A stretch of DNA of 25,389 bases from a virus, in the IMG/VR virus record IMGVR_UViG_3300028844_001300, positions 1 through 25,389 of that record, one strand, 5' to 3'. The translations under genes were made by a program, and so were the position numbers. Positions 14,519-22,932 of this stretch are shown here, one piece after another; the stretch's first letter is position 1, and every line of letters starts with the position of its first letter. The notes beneath the pieces are model-generated. The model worked only from the letters and a program-made list of their open reading frames with translations, did not search any database and was not told the origin of the DNA.

Positions 14519-17077
14519 TTAATTTATATAATCTGTTAATTTTTTTAATTGTTTTGAATCTAGTCTACCATCTGAAAGTCTAGAGGTTTCTAGAAATTCA
14601 CCAAGACCTTGACCAAGAAACGCTGCACCTTCTCCAAATTGTGCATTTTGTTCTCCAATTTTGTGTTCAGGAATCCAAGATGCTTCAAATTGTTTTTGTA
14701 GTGCTGATGGTAATCTTTTACCAATGTAAACAAAAGTACAAGAAACTTGAATATATTTAGGTAGTTTTGCAAAGTTAGTTTCCCAAGTTCCAACATCCAT
14801 TACTGTATAAGTTAATGATGATATATAACCTGGAGCGTCTGTGTACATTTCTCCGATTGTCAATTCTGTAAACGGTGATATCATTCCAAGTCCACCGTTC
14901 TCGTCACCACCTGTCCAATGTGGATATGTCTGTCCAGCTAAGTAATTTAACTTTTCCCACAACGTTATCATTTCAACATCAGATTTAGGATATACGTCAA
15001 AAGTAAATGATATTTCCCTTGATGTACCTTGATAAACATAAACACTATCTGGTCGACCAATGTATCTTTCCGAACCGTATTCAGGTGAAAAGGTATCTGT
15101 TATTCCACTTAGTATTGCTCTGAATATTATATTACCACCACCTTTATCATTTATCATTCTAACATCTCTAAACTTAAATGGAATCCAATCTAATTCATCA
15201 TGTGGAACATCCATTGCTGAATTTTTATAACTGTCTTTACCATATGGTATTAAATTTACTCTATCTCTACCCTTTTCATCAAAAGCATTTTTAGATAATT
15301 TTGCTAAAGCTGCTTTTGAAACATTAGCATTTTCGTTAGATGGTATGTCACCAAATCCAGCTACTACCTCTGCAGCTTTTTTCAATGTTTTTTGAGCACC
15401 ATCGAGTACAGATGTAGCTGTTTTAAAACCTTTAGCTAAACCAGGTGAACTTATATCTGGAAGATTAATTTTTGGGGCTTTAAAATTTATAAGTTTCTCT
15501 TTACTTTTTTTAGCACCGATATTTATACTTGGAAATTTAATTTTACTTAGACTATCTCCTATTTGATCTAAACCTTTTCCTGCAGCTTGAGCTAAATCTT
15601 TACCATATGATAATAATTGTTCTCCGACATACGTACCCAATCTTATTGCAGATTCTTCAACTTGTTCATAAACTTGTTCGGATACAAAATCTGCTAAAGT
15701 TCCTTTGTTAATAACATTAGAAAGGTCTACATAAGAATTTCTATTTATACCTAATACACCAGGTACACTAAAAACTGATAGTGGATTGTATGCTTTTGGA
15801 TTTAAATTTAATTTTAGTGGATCTGGTCCTAAACTGTTAACAAAGTCTGCTCCAGCTATATCTTGAATTGATTTAGGAACTATATCATTAGCTCCAACTG
15901 ATATTTTACCTTCGTCTGATAAATCATATAATGTAGTTGTTATAACATTAAATGGGTTTTGTCTTTGTAACGACTGTTGTGCTTGAACAAATCTAGAACC
16001 TTTGAGTAAAAAATCAAGTGAATTTGTTGCACCGTTTATTCTACGTACATCTGCAAAATATCTATCTAAAAATACACTAGGTTGTCTACCAATTATTCTA
16101 CCACCAACATCATCTATTGCATTTATAAATGATTTTACAGCATCTTCACCTTTATGTGCAGGTTTATCTATCTGAACTAATCCAGCCATAACTCCTGTAA
16201 ACTCTGGTTTTGAAACTCTATCTATACCCCACCGTTGTCCTATACCTCTAATTATAAATGGCTCTCTTTTATCACTAGGAACTTCAAAACTAGGTATAAG
16301 ATTACTAAATGAGTTTGGATCGTCACCTAGAACATACTGTCTTATAAGATTTACACCAGCGTTTGTACGTTTTAATTTTGGATTTAAAATACCACTAAAA
16401 CCTAAATTTCTAGCTGGAGCATTATTGTTACTCCTCATACCAAGACCAGAGTCACCACCTACCTGTGAGTAGTATGTATCAAAGAAACCATTAGTACCTA
16501 TATCTTCTAACCTAGAACCATTAAACTTAGTAGAAAAAAGGTTGTTTTGATTGAAAATAGTTTCAAATCCACTTCTTTGGTCATTTGAAATACCAGCATA
16601 TGTCGGTATGGTAATTGAATTTAATTTAAAAGCTATAGCAGGTGCATCTGTTGATTTTTTATTTACAGTAAATTGGGATGCACGTATATCACCTTTTGCA
16701 TCTTTTGGAGCAATGTTTGGTCTTAATGGAGAAACATGATCTGTATTTTGAAAATATGTATTTGTAACAAATCCTTTTACATTATCATTACCAAAAAAAT
16801 CAACTCCTTGACCAAGTTGTGGTGTAGGTTTTGGTGGTGTTTTTGGTAATTTGGGTGGTGTTAAAGGTGTTTCAGGTAGAACCTTACGTTGAGGTGTTAC
16901 GTTTATCTCAGTATTTTGAGCTGCTTCAATTGCAGCTACTACATTATCAGGTGTAACACTAACTGATGCTGGAACGCTTGTATTTGTTGTAATAGTACCA
17001 GCACCACGACCAGACATATCTCTCTTTCCACCTGTAGATAGTCTTGATAAATCTGCTGTTTCTTCTAATAATGGCAT
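14519..17077 (-). CDS. Tail/baseplate structural protein, possibly tail-tube initiator, 852 residues
   Basis: Probable inner-tail or baseplate protein. Residues 62-86 are a proline- and lysine-rich linker (LPETPLTPPKLPKTPPKPTP). Residues about 480-600 form helices (EQLLSYGKDLAQAAGKGLDQ). The C-terminal 200 residues form a beta-rich domain: DWIPFKFRDVRMIN, RAILSGITDTFSPEYGSERY, GRPDSVYVYQGTSREISFTF, ITLWEKLNYLAGQTYPHW, then YIQVSCTFVYIGKRLPS. The run 'GR.D.VYVYQGT.R.I.FTF..YP....E...LW.KLN.L...TYP' is what I associate with tube-initiator or baseplate-tube junction proteins, the role of T4 gp48/gp54. No membrane segment or enzyme motif is seen. The ATG has AGGAAAA upstream and lies 13 bases after the tape-measure-like gene. 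Placement between tape measure and LysM protein supports a baseplate role; exact function is inferred. Confidence 0.6.
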   Translation of the reverse strand: MPLLEETADLSRLSTGGKRDMSGRGAGTITTNTSVPASVSVTPDNVVAAIEAAQNTEINVTPQRKVLPETPLTPPKLPKTPPKPTPQLGQGVDFFGNDNVKGFVTNTYFQNTDHVSPLRPNIAPKDAKGDIRASQFTVNKKSTDAPAIAFKLNSITIPTYAGISNDQRSGFETIFNQNNLFSTKFNGSRLEDIGTNGFFDTYYSQVGGDSGLGMRSNNNAPARNLGFSGILNPKLKRTNAGVNLIRQYVLGDDPNSFSNLIPSFEVPSDKREPFIIRGIGQRWGIDRVSKPEFTGVMAGLVQIDKPAHKGEDAVKSFINAIDDVGGRIIGRQPSVFLDRYFADVRRINGATNSLDFLLKGSRFVQAQQSLQRQNPFNVITTTLYDLSDEGKISVGANDIVPKSIQDIAGADFVNSLGPDPLKLNLNPKAYNPLSVFSVPGVLGINRNSYVDLSNVINKGTLADFVSEQVYEQVEESAIRLGTYVGEQLLSYGKDLAQAAGKGLDQIGDSLSKIKFPSINIGAKKSKEKLINFKAPKINLPDISSPGLAKGFKTATSVLDGAQKTLKKAAEVVAGFGDIPSNENANVSKAALAKLSKNAFDEKGRDRVNLIPYGKDSYKNSAMDVPHDELDWIPFKFRDVRMINDKGGGNIIFRAILSGITDTFSPEYGSERYIGRPDSVYVYQGTSREISFTFDVYPKSDVEMITLWEKLNYLAGQTYPHWTGGDENGGLGMISPFTELTIGEMYTDAPGYISSLTYTVMDVGTWETNFAKLPKYIQVSCTFVYIGKRLPSALQKQFEASWIPEHKIGEQNAQFGEGAAFLGQGLGEFLETSRLSDGRLDSKQLKKLTDYIN

Positions 17078-17090
17078 TATTTTTCCTATC

Positions 17091-18359
17091 TTAATCTATT
17101 AATGCACCAATAAATCCTTTGGTATTTTTTTCAATATTACCAAGAATATCATTTGTTTTTCCTGAAGCTTCGGTTGAAGCTTTTTCATATGCACTCATCG
17201 CTGATTTAGTAGCTTCCATTTTACCACCAGTTTCTCGTGCTCTTACTAACCTAGCAAGTGTTTCTACGTCTGTTCCAACAGCTTTTGCAAGCACTTGTCT
17301 TTCCACTCTCAACATCTTACTAAACTCAGCTTCTCCTCCAACTTGTTTTAATATTTCTTTCATCATTCCTTCAGTATCGTCTAGGTATGATAATTGTCTT
17401 GCTCTATCTAAATTAAGCTGTCGTCCTAATAAAACAGAAGCCTCCATTTGAGCTTCAATTGAAGATTCAAAATCTAATAAATTATCTGCTATTTGAGTTA
17501 CTGATGATAAATTTAATCCTAATTTACGAGCACCAACTGCTGCTGCCATAACATTTTTACCACCATCTTTCATAGTTGATGCAAAAAACTCAGAATTTTC
17601 TGCTATATCTCTAAATATAGCACCTGGTGCAACACCAGCTAATCTTATTGTTGCTGCTTCCGCTTCTAATTGTGATAATAATGTTTCTCTAGAAGCATCT
17701 GATACAGATTCTTGTAATGACAAAACTTTTGCAATTTGATCGGAAGTTGCTCCGATAGATAACTGTGCTGAAGCTAAGTTCATTATAAATCCATTTGAAG
17801 CTTCATCTATACCACCAAAATTAGTTCTAATTGCCTCAAATGAACCTCGTATATCTTCTGATGACAACCCTAATCCTTTTGCAGCAATACCTAAACCAAA
17901 AAATCGTGCTTCTAGTTTTCCAGCTTCAAAAGTTGATAAACCTAATTCTTTTCTAGTTTCAGCTACCGCTTTTTGTAATTTTAAAAATCCAACAACTAAT
18001 GCAGTAACTATACCAGCAATAGCCAATAAAGGATTTGCTGCTAGTATTAAGTTTATTGCAGATGAGATACTTTTGAATTTTTTTAAGAATCCAAGTTGAC
18101 TCATTATAGAACCAGCTATTTCTTTGTTGGCTCTTATGGTCTTCAAAGCAGTCTTAGCCTGGTCATTCGTTATATCTCTTTTTAATGATTCTTTTGCGAC
18201 TAACTTGTCGTTGATGACGGTTGCGTCTTTGGTTATACCTAACAGTTTAGAAGCCAAAAAACCCTGTTCTTCTAAAAACTGTTTTTGTTCTTGTAATTCT
18301 TGTTTTAGAGCTGAGGCGATATCTTTCCGTGTCTTTAAATCATTTAAACTTTCTGCCAT
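17091..18359 (-). CDS. Tape-measure-like protein, 422 residues
   Basis: Probable tail-length determinant lying inside the tube. The N-terminal 90 residues are a charged coiled coil (LKQELQEQKQFLEEQGFLAS). A hydrophobic stretch near 100-127 (AINLILAANPLLAIAGIVTA, then LVVGFL) is typical of tape-measure proteins. The rest is Ala-rich amphipathic helix (LEAEAATIRLAGVAPGAIFR, DNLLDFESSIEAQMEASVLL). It follows the tail-assembly chaperone-like gene and a 77-residue gene, the usual place of the tape measure. At the usual rule of about 1.5 angstrom per residue, 422 residues would give a tail near 60 nm, shorter than T4 (gp29, 590 residues, about 100 nm). The ATG shares one base with the preceding stop (TAATG). 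I rate the tape-measure role likely but not proven. Confidence 0.65.
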   Translation of the reverse strand: MAESLNDLKTRKDIASALKQELQEQKQFLEEQGFLASKLLGITKDATVINDKLVAKESLKRDITNDQAKTALKTIRANKEIAGSIMSQLGFLKKFKSISSAINLILAANPLLAIAGIVTALVVGFLKLQKAVAETRKELGLSTFEAGKLEARFFGLGIAAKGLGLSSEDIRGSFEAIRTNFGGIDEASNGFIMNLASAQLSIGATSDQIAKVLSLQESVSDASRETLLSQLEAEAATIRLAGVAPGAIFRDIAENSEFFASTMKDGGKNVMAAAVGARKLGLNLSSVTQIADNLLDFESSIEAQMEASVLLGRQLNLDRARQLSYLDDTEGMMKEILKQVGGEAEFSKMLRVERQVLAKAVGTDVETLARLVRARETGGKMEATKSAMSAYEKASTEASGKTNDILGNIEKNTKGFIGALID

Positions 18360-18592
18360 TATAGATTCCTAAGTATGTCGGCACCTCTTTGATCGATATC
18401 AATACCCTTTGATTTTAAATCCCTTTCCAAATCATCTCTCATTTTAAGTAACTCTTTAAAGTTCTTAGCAAATTTAGGATCTTTTTTACTTAGTTTTTTA
18501 ATAGCTCTACTATGACCTTTTGCTGCAGCATTTGCAAATATCTTTTCAATAAATTTATCTATTATACCTTCAGTAATTTTATATTTTGCCAT
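18359..18592 (-). CDS. Small basic helical protein, 77 residues, unknown
   Basis: Unrecognised. A longer frame reaches an ATG at 18628, but I choose the ATG at 18592 because it has GGAG at 18600-18603, seven bases upstream, whereas the upstream ATG has no binding site and lies in a hairpin (18610-18629). From 18592 the protein is MAKYKITEGIIDKFIEKIFA followed by a basic stretch (AAAKGHSRAIKKLSKKDPKF) and a heptad-like helix (LLKMRDDLERDLKSKGIDID). No membrane segment is visible. It lies between the chaperone-like frameshift region and the tape-measure-like gene, overlapping the latter's ATG by one base, so it may take part in tail assembly. Confidence 0.75.
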   Translation of the reverse strand: MAKYKITEGIIDKFIEKIFANAAAKGHSRAIKKLSKKDPKFAKNFKELLKMRDDLERDLKSKGIDIDQRGADILRNL

Positions 18593-18609
18593 GTAAAATC
18601 TCCAATTAA

Positions 18610-18629
18610 ATTGAGTCTTATAACTCAAT
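18610..18629 (-). other. Hairpin upstream of the 77-residue gene
   Basis: Seven perfect pairs (18610-18616 with 18623-18629) and a six-base loop lie seven bases 5' of the ribosome binding site and 14 bases after the chaperone-extension stop. There is no T run after it on the minus strand, so it is not an intrinsic terminator. It could affect translation of the 77-residue gene or mRNA ends. Confidence 0.5.
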
Positions 18630-18642
18630 AATAAATATCTAC

Positions 18643-18849
18643 TTACTTATTTTTGTGTTTATCTATTTCTTTTTTAATTTCAGAAGCTTCTTTTTTATAG
18701 TAAGTTGTCAATCTTTTTAAATAGAATGTACGTAAATATATAGGTAAGTTATACGCTTCGGTAAAAGTAAATCCACCTTTTGAATGTAATATTAATTGAA
18801 ATATCTGTTCGTGTATTTCTCTTTTATATTCCTGATGAAGGCCAAAAAA
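18643..18849 (-). CDS. Frameshift-expressed C-terminal extension of the tail-assembly chaperone (T-like frame)
   Basis: An open frame of 68 codons with no ATG, GTG or TTG near its beginning; upstream it is closed by TAG and TGA, and it can be entered only in the short stretch around the seven-T run at 18844-18850. The peptide (FFGLHQEYKREIHEQIFQLI, then LHSKGGFTFTEAYNLPIYL, ending in a charged helix KKEASEIKKEIDKHKNK) looks like real protein, with an amphipathic 'GGF....AYNLPIYLR.FYL..L' pattern. A +1 shift (or -2) after TTT TTT would join 242 residues of the gp26-like protein to GLHQ, giving about 308 residues. The location between tube and tape measure is that of G/GT-type chaperone pairs. 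An assembly error in the T run would look the same. Confidence 0.7.
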   Translation of the reverse strand, partial: FFGLHQEYKREIHEQIFQLILHSKGGFTFTEAYNLPIYLRTFYLKRLTTYYKKEASEIKKEIDKHKNK

Positions 18850-19570
18850 ATCGGAGGGTGATTGGAATCACCACTACTTTCTCCTTTCCATTCGAATCTA
18901 CAACTTCTGCGTTCATGTCTATATCTGGTGTTATTGATGTTAAATAATTTCTAAAAGCAAGTGAATCTCTAGATAAAAATTCATTATCTACAAAACTAGA
19001 TATAAAAGCTTTATCAGTATTACCATCTACTGATAGTAACATTTTTTTAAGTCTAGTAGTTAATTCAGAACTAGTATCCTTTGATATTTTTTTTAAAGCT
19101 TTTAATTCTGTTTCAATCTGCTGTTCATCTCTACCAGTTAGTAATCTGAAAGTTATTGTTCTTTTTGAATTTGGTAAATCAAAAGAAAATTCATTCTTAC
19201 CTTTAGTAAATTTACTAAAATCCAATTTAGCTGGTTCTAATTTAGATAAATCAACAGTCTGTTCTTCATCACCATACTCAAAATTATAATCTTTACCATA
19301 ACCAAGAATACGAGCCGCTACCATAATAGCATTTTTATCACCAATAAGTAAATCTTGAACATTTATTGTTTTATCTACAATTAATGCTTGTAATAAAACT
19401 TCAATAACAGTTCCTTGTTGTATTAGATTCTGAGAGGTTAGGATGTCCTCTTCTTTTGCGGTCATGTATTTTACTTCTACTTTACCCTTAGATAAAGGAT
19501 GACCATCAACATAGAAGTATCCTCTGGATGGTAAGTCTACCATTTCCGTAGGAAATTTGTAATCAGCCAT
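18824..19570 (-). CDS. gp26-like baseplate / tail-assembly chaperone (G-like)
   Basis: A 248-residue relative of the T4 baseplate hub protein gp26 family (T4_baseplate type). Visible family-like features are LPSRGYFYVDGHPLSKGKVE at 13-32, YMTAKEEDILTSQNLIQQG at 35-53, VLLQALIVDKTINVQDLLIG near 59-78, and AAARILGYGKDY near 85-96 in the pattern '..ARILGYGK.Y'. The ending VVIPITLRFFWPSSGI carries the Phe-rich strand typical of these proteins. T4 gp26 has 208 residues. By place in the gene order (tube, then this, then tape measure) it would be the tail-assembly chaperone that holds the tape measure before tube polymerisation. The run TTTTTTT at codons 241-243 looks like a slippery site leading into a second frame. 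ATG 19570 has AGGAG upstream. Confidence 0.85.
   Translation of the reverse strand: MADYKFPTEMVDLPSRGYFYVDGHPLSKGKVEVKYMTAKEEDILTSQNLIQQGTVIEVLLQALIVDKTINVQDLLIGDKNAIMVAARILGYGKDYNFEYGDEEQTVDLSKLEPAKLDFSKFTKGKNEFSFDLPNSKRTITFRLLTGRDEQQIETELKALKKISKDTSSELTTRLKKMLLSVDGNTDKAFISSFVDNEFLSRDSLAFRNYLTSITPDIDMNAEVVDSNGKEKVVVIPITLRFFWPSSGI
18844..18850 (-). other. Candidate frameshift (slippery) site, seven T
   Basis: Minus strand reads CGA TTT TTT TGG in the zero frame. Skipping one T (or slipping back two) leads into the 68-codon open frame that ends at 18643; a -1 slip gives only about 17 codons before TAA. No Shine-Dalgarno-like element lies at the usual 3-14 base spacing; AGGAG occurs about 27 bases upstream. 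Confidence 0.55.
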
Positions 19571-19626
19571 AAATGACTCCTTTATATTGTGTACTTATAT
19601 ATATAACTAATTTTGTCTTAAAACTA

Positions 19627-19836
19627 TTATTTTTTACCAAACTTCTCAGCTGCTGTAACACCAAGTCCAACTACTGAAATGTACATAAAACATTCAAGTA
19701 TTTTGTCCTTGACTTCAAATGTAGAAAAGGTATCAGCACCCCAACTACAAATCAACATAAAGAATGCAGCGAAACCGACAAATCTTTTACTAGAGATTTT
19801 AGCATCACTAGAAAGCATTTCTCTTAAAAAACTCAT
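19627..19836 (-). CDS. Small membrane protein, holin-like, 69 residues
   Basis: Predicted inner-membrane protein with two hydrophobic segments: FVGFAAFFMLICSWGADTF at about 19-37 and CFMYISVVGLGVTAAEKF at about 49-66, joined by a short charged loop. The N-terminus (SFLREMLSSDAKISSKR) is charged and cytosolic-looking, and the end is KFGKK. Size and two-helix topology fit a holin or holin-like protein, but many phage genomes carry similar small membrane proteins of unproven role, and no endolysin lies in this window. The ATG has AGGAG upstream and lies nine bases after the tube gene's stop, so it is expressed with the tube. It could instead be a tail-associated membrane component. I cannot choose between these on sequence alone. 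Confidence 0.7.
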   Translation of the reverse strand: MSFLREMLSSDAKISSKRFVGFAAFFMLICSWGADTFSTFEVKDKILECFMYISVVGLGVTAAEKFGKK

Positions 19837-19845
19837 ATTTACTCC

Positions 19846-20331
19846 TTAGAATTGTAAGATTGCGTAATCGTATTTAAGTGTTAGGGTGATTTCAGCAGGA
19901 TCACTAGAAGCATAATCTAGTTCACCAAAGTTAGCTGTTTGAATATAAGCACCTTTTAGTACCCATTCTTCAACAACATCACCAACTGGACCTAACAAAT
20001 TAAATGTAATATCTTTCTTATAAAAATCTGAGTATCCATCACGACCTGTTACTGATTCATGTGATAAACGAACCCATTCCATAACTGCCTGTGCACCTGA
20101 TGGAACAACTGGATCGTATAAAGTGATATCAATAGGTTGCCAAGCACCTTTACCTTTTATATATCTTTTAACATTGATGTGGTCTAAAACTATTTCTTCA
20201 AACTCTATTTGAGGTCTGTTTGCAGTTTTAATTAAATAAGATGGTATACCTTCTACATACATTATAAACCGATTTTTTGTTTTCGGTTCAAACGGTGTGA
20301 ACATAATTTCTGAAGGATCTAATGTAGCCAT
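19846..20331 (-). CDS. Tail tube protein, gp19-like
   Basis: Structural subunit of the inner tail tube, 161 residues (T4 gp19 is 163). The beta-barrel pattern is visible: KNRFIMYVEGIPSYLIKTAN at about 19-38, RPQIEFEEIVLDHINVKRYI, KGAWQPIDITLYDPVVP near 60-77, VGDVVEEWVLKGAYIQTANF near 115-135 and AEITLTLKYDYAIL at the end. Order and length match the tube proteins of contractile tails, and the gene follows the sheath gene directly as in T4. ATG 20331 has AGGAG (in TTTAGGAG) upstream. A terminator at 20406-20435 separates it from the sheath, so it would need its own start or read-through. Confidence 0.92.
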   Translation of the reverse strand: MATLDPSEIMFTPFEPKTKNRFIMYVEGIPSYLIKTANRPQIEFEEIVLDHINVKRYIKGKGAWQPIDITLYDPVVPSGAQAVMEWVRLSHESVTGRDGYSDFYKKDITFNLLGPVGDVVEEWVLKGAYIQTANFGELDYASSDPAEITLTLKYDYAILQF

Positions 20332-20405
20332 TTCTTTTTTCTCCTAAAAAGTCGTTTATTTCTACTCATAAATAAATATCAATTAAAGAAATTTTTAGTA
20401 AAAAG

Positions 20406-20435
20406 AAAAAACCCCACGATTAAATGGGGTTTTTT
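20406..20435. terminator. Bidirectional intrinsic terminator between sheath and tube
   Basis: Perfect eleven-pair stem (20406-20416 with 20425-20435), A6-CCCCA on one arm and TGGGG-T7 on the other, with an eight-base loop. U-rich tracts follow on both strands. It lies 24 bases after the sheath stop and would end sheath transcripts, leaving the tube gene to a separate promoter or partial read-through. A second seven-pair palindrome lies at 20442-20457 between the stop and the terminator. Confidence 0.9.
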
Positions 20436-20458
20436 TCATGTATTAGTTTTAACTAATT

Positions 20459-22909
20459 TTACTCAGGAAACGTAGCTCCAGTTGGTTGTACTACGAAATC
20501 AAGTACAATGAACTCTGCAGTTCTTGTAGGTTGGATAAATATCTGTCCTACCAATTGATTTCTATCTACAACATCTGGTGTGTTATTAGTGTCATCCATG
20601 ACAACCCTAAAAGCACTTAAACCACTATTAGACTGAACTTGTTCTAGATAAGGATTCACAATGTTTAAGAAACGATTCCTTAGAGCTTGAGTATTCTGTT
20701 CAAATACCAAGTATCTTGAAGCACTTGCAATAAATTTCCTTAATGCAATTAGTAATCTACGAACATTGATTCTATCTAGAGCTGATGGTTTAGATTGTAA
20801 TGTTTTCTGTCCGAAAACGACTACACCTTGACCAGGAAAAGAAGCAATTGGATTAACTCTACCTTCATAAAGGTCATCTCTTTCAGCATGAGTCAATCTT
20901 GTTTTAGCTTCCAATACACTTGTCAATCCACCACGATTCAATCCAGCTGGTGCAAACCATTCGTGAGCTACTTGGTCGTTATATGAAATAACACCAGGTA
21001 AAACAACTGAAGGCGGAACCCATACTGGTATTGAACTGTCTCTATTTGGAATCATTACCCAAGGATAATATGTAGCCACATAGTTAGTATCAAGATTCTT
21101 CACAGTATCTAATACTGTTTCAACAGTATCACCATATGCTGCAGCATCCATAATATAAAGTGCATCTGCTCTAGACTCAACCTTAGATATAGCATGGTTT
21201 GTTACGTTAGAATGTAATCTATGAATAACACCAGGTGTTACTAACAAGTTGATATCAAATTCATCTGGATTACTGATAGCGTTTAGAGCTCTTTTGTAAG
21301 CTAAACTACCACTAGATGTAGAACTTGATAAATCAAACCCTTGTGTATTTCCTGCTGTTATTGCAGTTCCAACATTATAAGCTGTTGCTGGATTTCTACC
21401 ATCAAATCCCCATTGTAGAGGAACAACAAATTTTCTTTGAGCCAATGTTGAATTAGTCAAAGTAATTGTTGTTGAACCATCAGCATATGTTGTCTCACCA
21501 TTTGGATTAGCATCATTATCACCATTCATGTCTTCTAAACTCATGGTTATATTGTTACCTACATTAGCTGGATATGGTATTGGAGCTAAATAATTAGCAT
21601 TATCGTCTTTTATATTAGTAGACAGATAATCAAATCCATAGAATGTATTACCATCGTATGTTCCAATAGCACTTGTTTGATTTGATTTGAATATTACTGC
21701 AGGTATTTCAGTTGTACCCGCTGTAGGATTATATACTGCATCATGGCCCATAGGAACAAGTTCTTTTGGATGTGTTGCAAGGTTATTCTCTCCTGCTGTT
21801 TTAGAAGCATAATCACCTACTCTAATAAATTTACTTAAATTAGGCATTGTACCAAAGAAAGTAAGTTTTCCATTAGAATCAATACTAACGTGTCTATCAC
21901 CAATTCTTTTTGCAAAGTAGTTTGGTGATGTTGAATCAAATGTTAAGTTATCAAACTGTTCTATAATATTATCTTCAGTATTATTAGATCGTACTTGTAT
22001 AGTAAAAGTACCAAAATCCGAACCAGCTATATCTGCAGCTGGTTTAACGTCTCTAATAGCAATCTTTATTTCAGAATTTATATTACTTCCATGTGAACGA
22101 GTATATATTCTAAATAGTTTATATCTTGTAGCATTTACTAATTGAGATTGTATCCACGGTGTTCTTGCAGTTTGATATGCTTTGTTTCCAGTCCAATCTG
22201 TTGATTCATTTCCATCATTGTCTACTGTATTAGTACCATCATAAAAGTTTAATCCATTTGAATCTATATCTAATGATGCAGATGAAAATGAATCATATGT
22301 AGTAGAATTTCCTGTGTGAGTCCATACTTTATAAACATATACAGATGAATTTGAATTTCCACTTCTTGTAGATTGTGGATCTTGACTAAGTACTTTTGTA
22401 ATGTAATTTGCACTACTTGAGTTAAATGATAAAGCATATGACTCTGTTGCAGCTCCAACTGGTACGACATTTAATTCAAATGAATCCCAAGATTGTACAG
22501 ATCCACTTATAGGATTATTTAGTGTTATATTACTACCAGCAAAACTGGTACCACCATTACCTCTTGATGGAGCTAATACTGCTAGTGATTGAGTCACACC
22601 ACCGTCTGCATGTACGTTTAATCTTAAATTATCATGTTTATATCCACCTAGTCCAAGAATCCTAACAACTGTTACGACTCCCGCACTCTTTAAATATTGT
22701 TCTACTGTATTAGGTGTATAAAACCTATCATCCATACCACCAAAAACTTGTTCAAAGTCTTGAAACGAAGTTATCTGTGTTGGTACAAAAGCAGGGCCTT
22801 TTTTTGTAGGCCCTACAATAGCTGCACCGATAGCTCCAATAGCTTGTGGTAAAAACGATAAATCACTCTCGCGAGTAAATACACCAGGCGAAACGATTCT
22901 TTCTGCCAT
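20459..22909 (-). CDS. Tail sheath protein, gp18-like
   Basis: Contractile outer tail sheath subunit, 816 residues (T4 gp18 has 659). The N-terminus (MAERIVSPGVFTRESDLSFL) and IGAIGAAIVGPTKKGPAF near 22-39 carry the family pattern, including SPGVYT-like residues. The last 110 residues hold the conserved C-terminal domain: RLLIALRKFIASASRYLVFE, QALRNRFLNIVNPYLEQV, RVVMDDTNNTPDVVDRNQLV, then PTRTAEFIVLDFVV. The middle is enlarged with Ser-, Asn- and Thr-rich stretches (residues about 130-560), so it would have extra surface domains. ATG 22909 follows AGGAG and a good sigma70-like promoter at 22933-22961. Sheath and tube are the most secure calls of the window. Confidence 0.95.
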   Translation of the reverse strand: MAERIVSPGVFTRESDLSFLPQAIGAIGAAIVGPTKKGPAFVPTQITSFQDFEQVFGGMDDRFYTPNTVEQYLKSAGVVTVVRILGLGGYKHDNLRLNVHADGGVTQSLAVLAPSRGNGGTSFAGSNITLNNPISGSVQSWDSFELNVVPVGAATESYALSFNSSSANYITKVLSQDPQSTRSGNSNSSVYVYKVWTHTGNSTTYDSFSSASLDIDSNGLNFYDGTNTVDNDGNESTDWTGNKAYQTARTPWIQSQLVNATRYKLFRIYTRSHGSNINSEIKIAIRDVKPAADIAGSDFGTFTIQVRSNNTEDNIIEQFDNLTFDSTSPNYFAKRIGDRHVSIDSNGKLTFFGTMPNLSKFIRVGDYASKTAGENNLATHPKELVPMGHDAVYNPTAGTTEIPAVIFKSNQTSAIGTYDGNTFYGFDYLSTNIKDDNANYLAPIPYPANVGNNITMSLEDMNGDNDANPNGETTYADGSTTITLTNSTLAQRKFVVPLQWGFDGRNPATAYNVGTAITAGNTQGFDLSSSTSSGSLAYKRALNAISNPDEFDINLLVTPGVIHRLHSNVTNHAISKVESRADALYIMDAAAYGDTVETVLDTVKNLDTNYVATYYPWVMIPNRDSSIPVWVPPSVVLPGVISYNDQVAHEWFAPAGLNRGGLTSVLEAKTRLTHAERDDLYEGRVNPIASFPGQGVVVFGQKTLQSKPSALDRINVRRLLIALRKFIASASRYLVFEQNTQALRNRFLNIVNPYLEQVQSNSGLSAFRVVMDDTNNTPDVVDRNQLVGQIFIQPTRTAEFIVLDFVVQPTGATFPE

Positions 22910-22932
22910 TATTTTTCTCCTAGTTAATCTTT

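Noticed and set aside
14590-14796. Minus-strand alternative frames at 14590-14796 and 22270-22470
   Set aside because: They are in another frame of the 852-residue and sheath genes, with skewed Leu/His/Tyr content and no binding site.
18824-18850. A -1 frameshift at the T7 run
   Set aside because: The -1 frame has only about 17 codons before TAA, so it would give a product much like the normal end; the long frame needs +1 or -2.
20366-20386. TATAAATA-like boxes (T4 late promoter type) on the plus strand at 1316-1330, 18628-18640, 20366-20380, 22949-22962 and 23385-23396
   Set aside because: They point away from all genes and are expected by chance in AT-rich gaps; I could not show they act in the coding direction.
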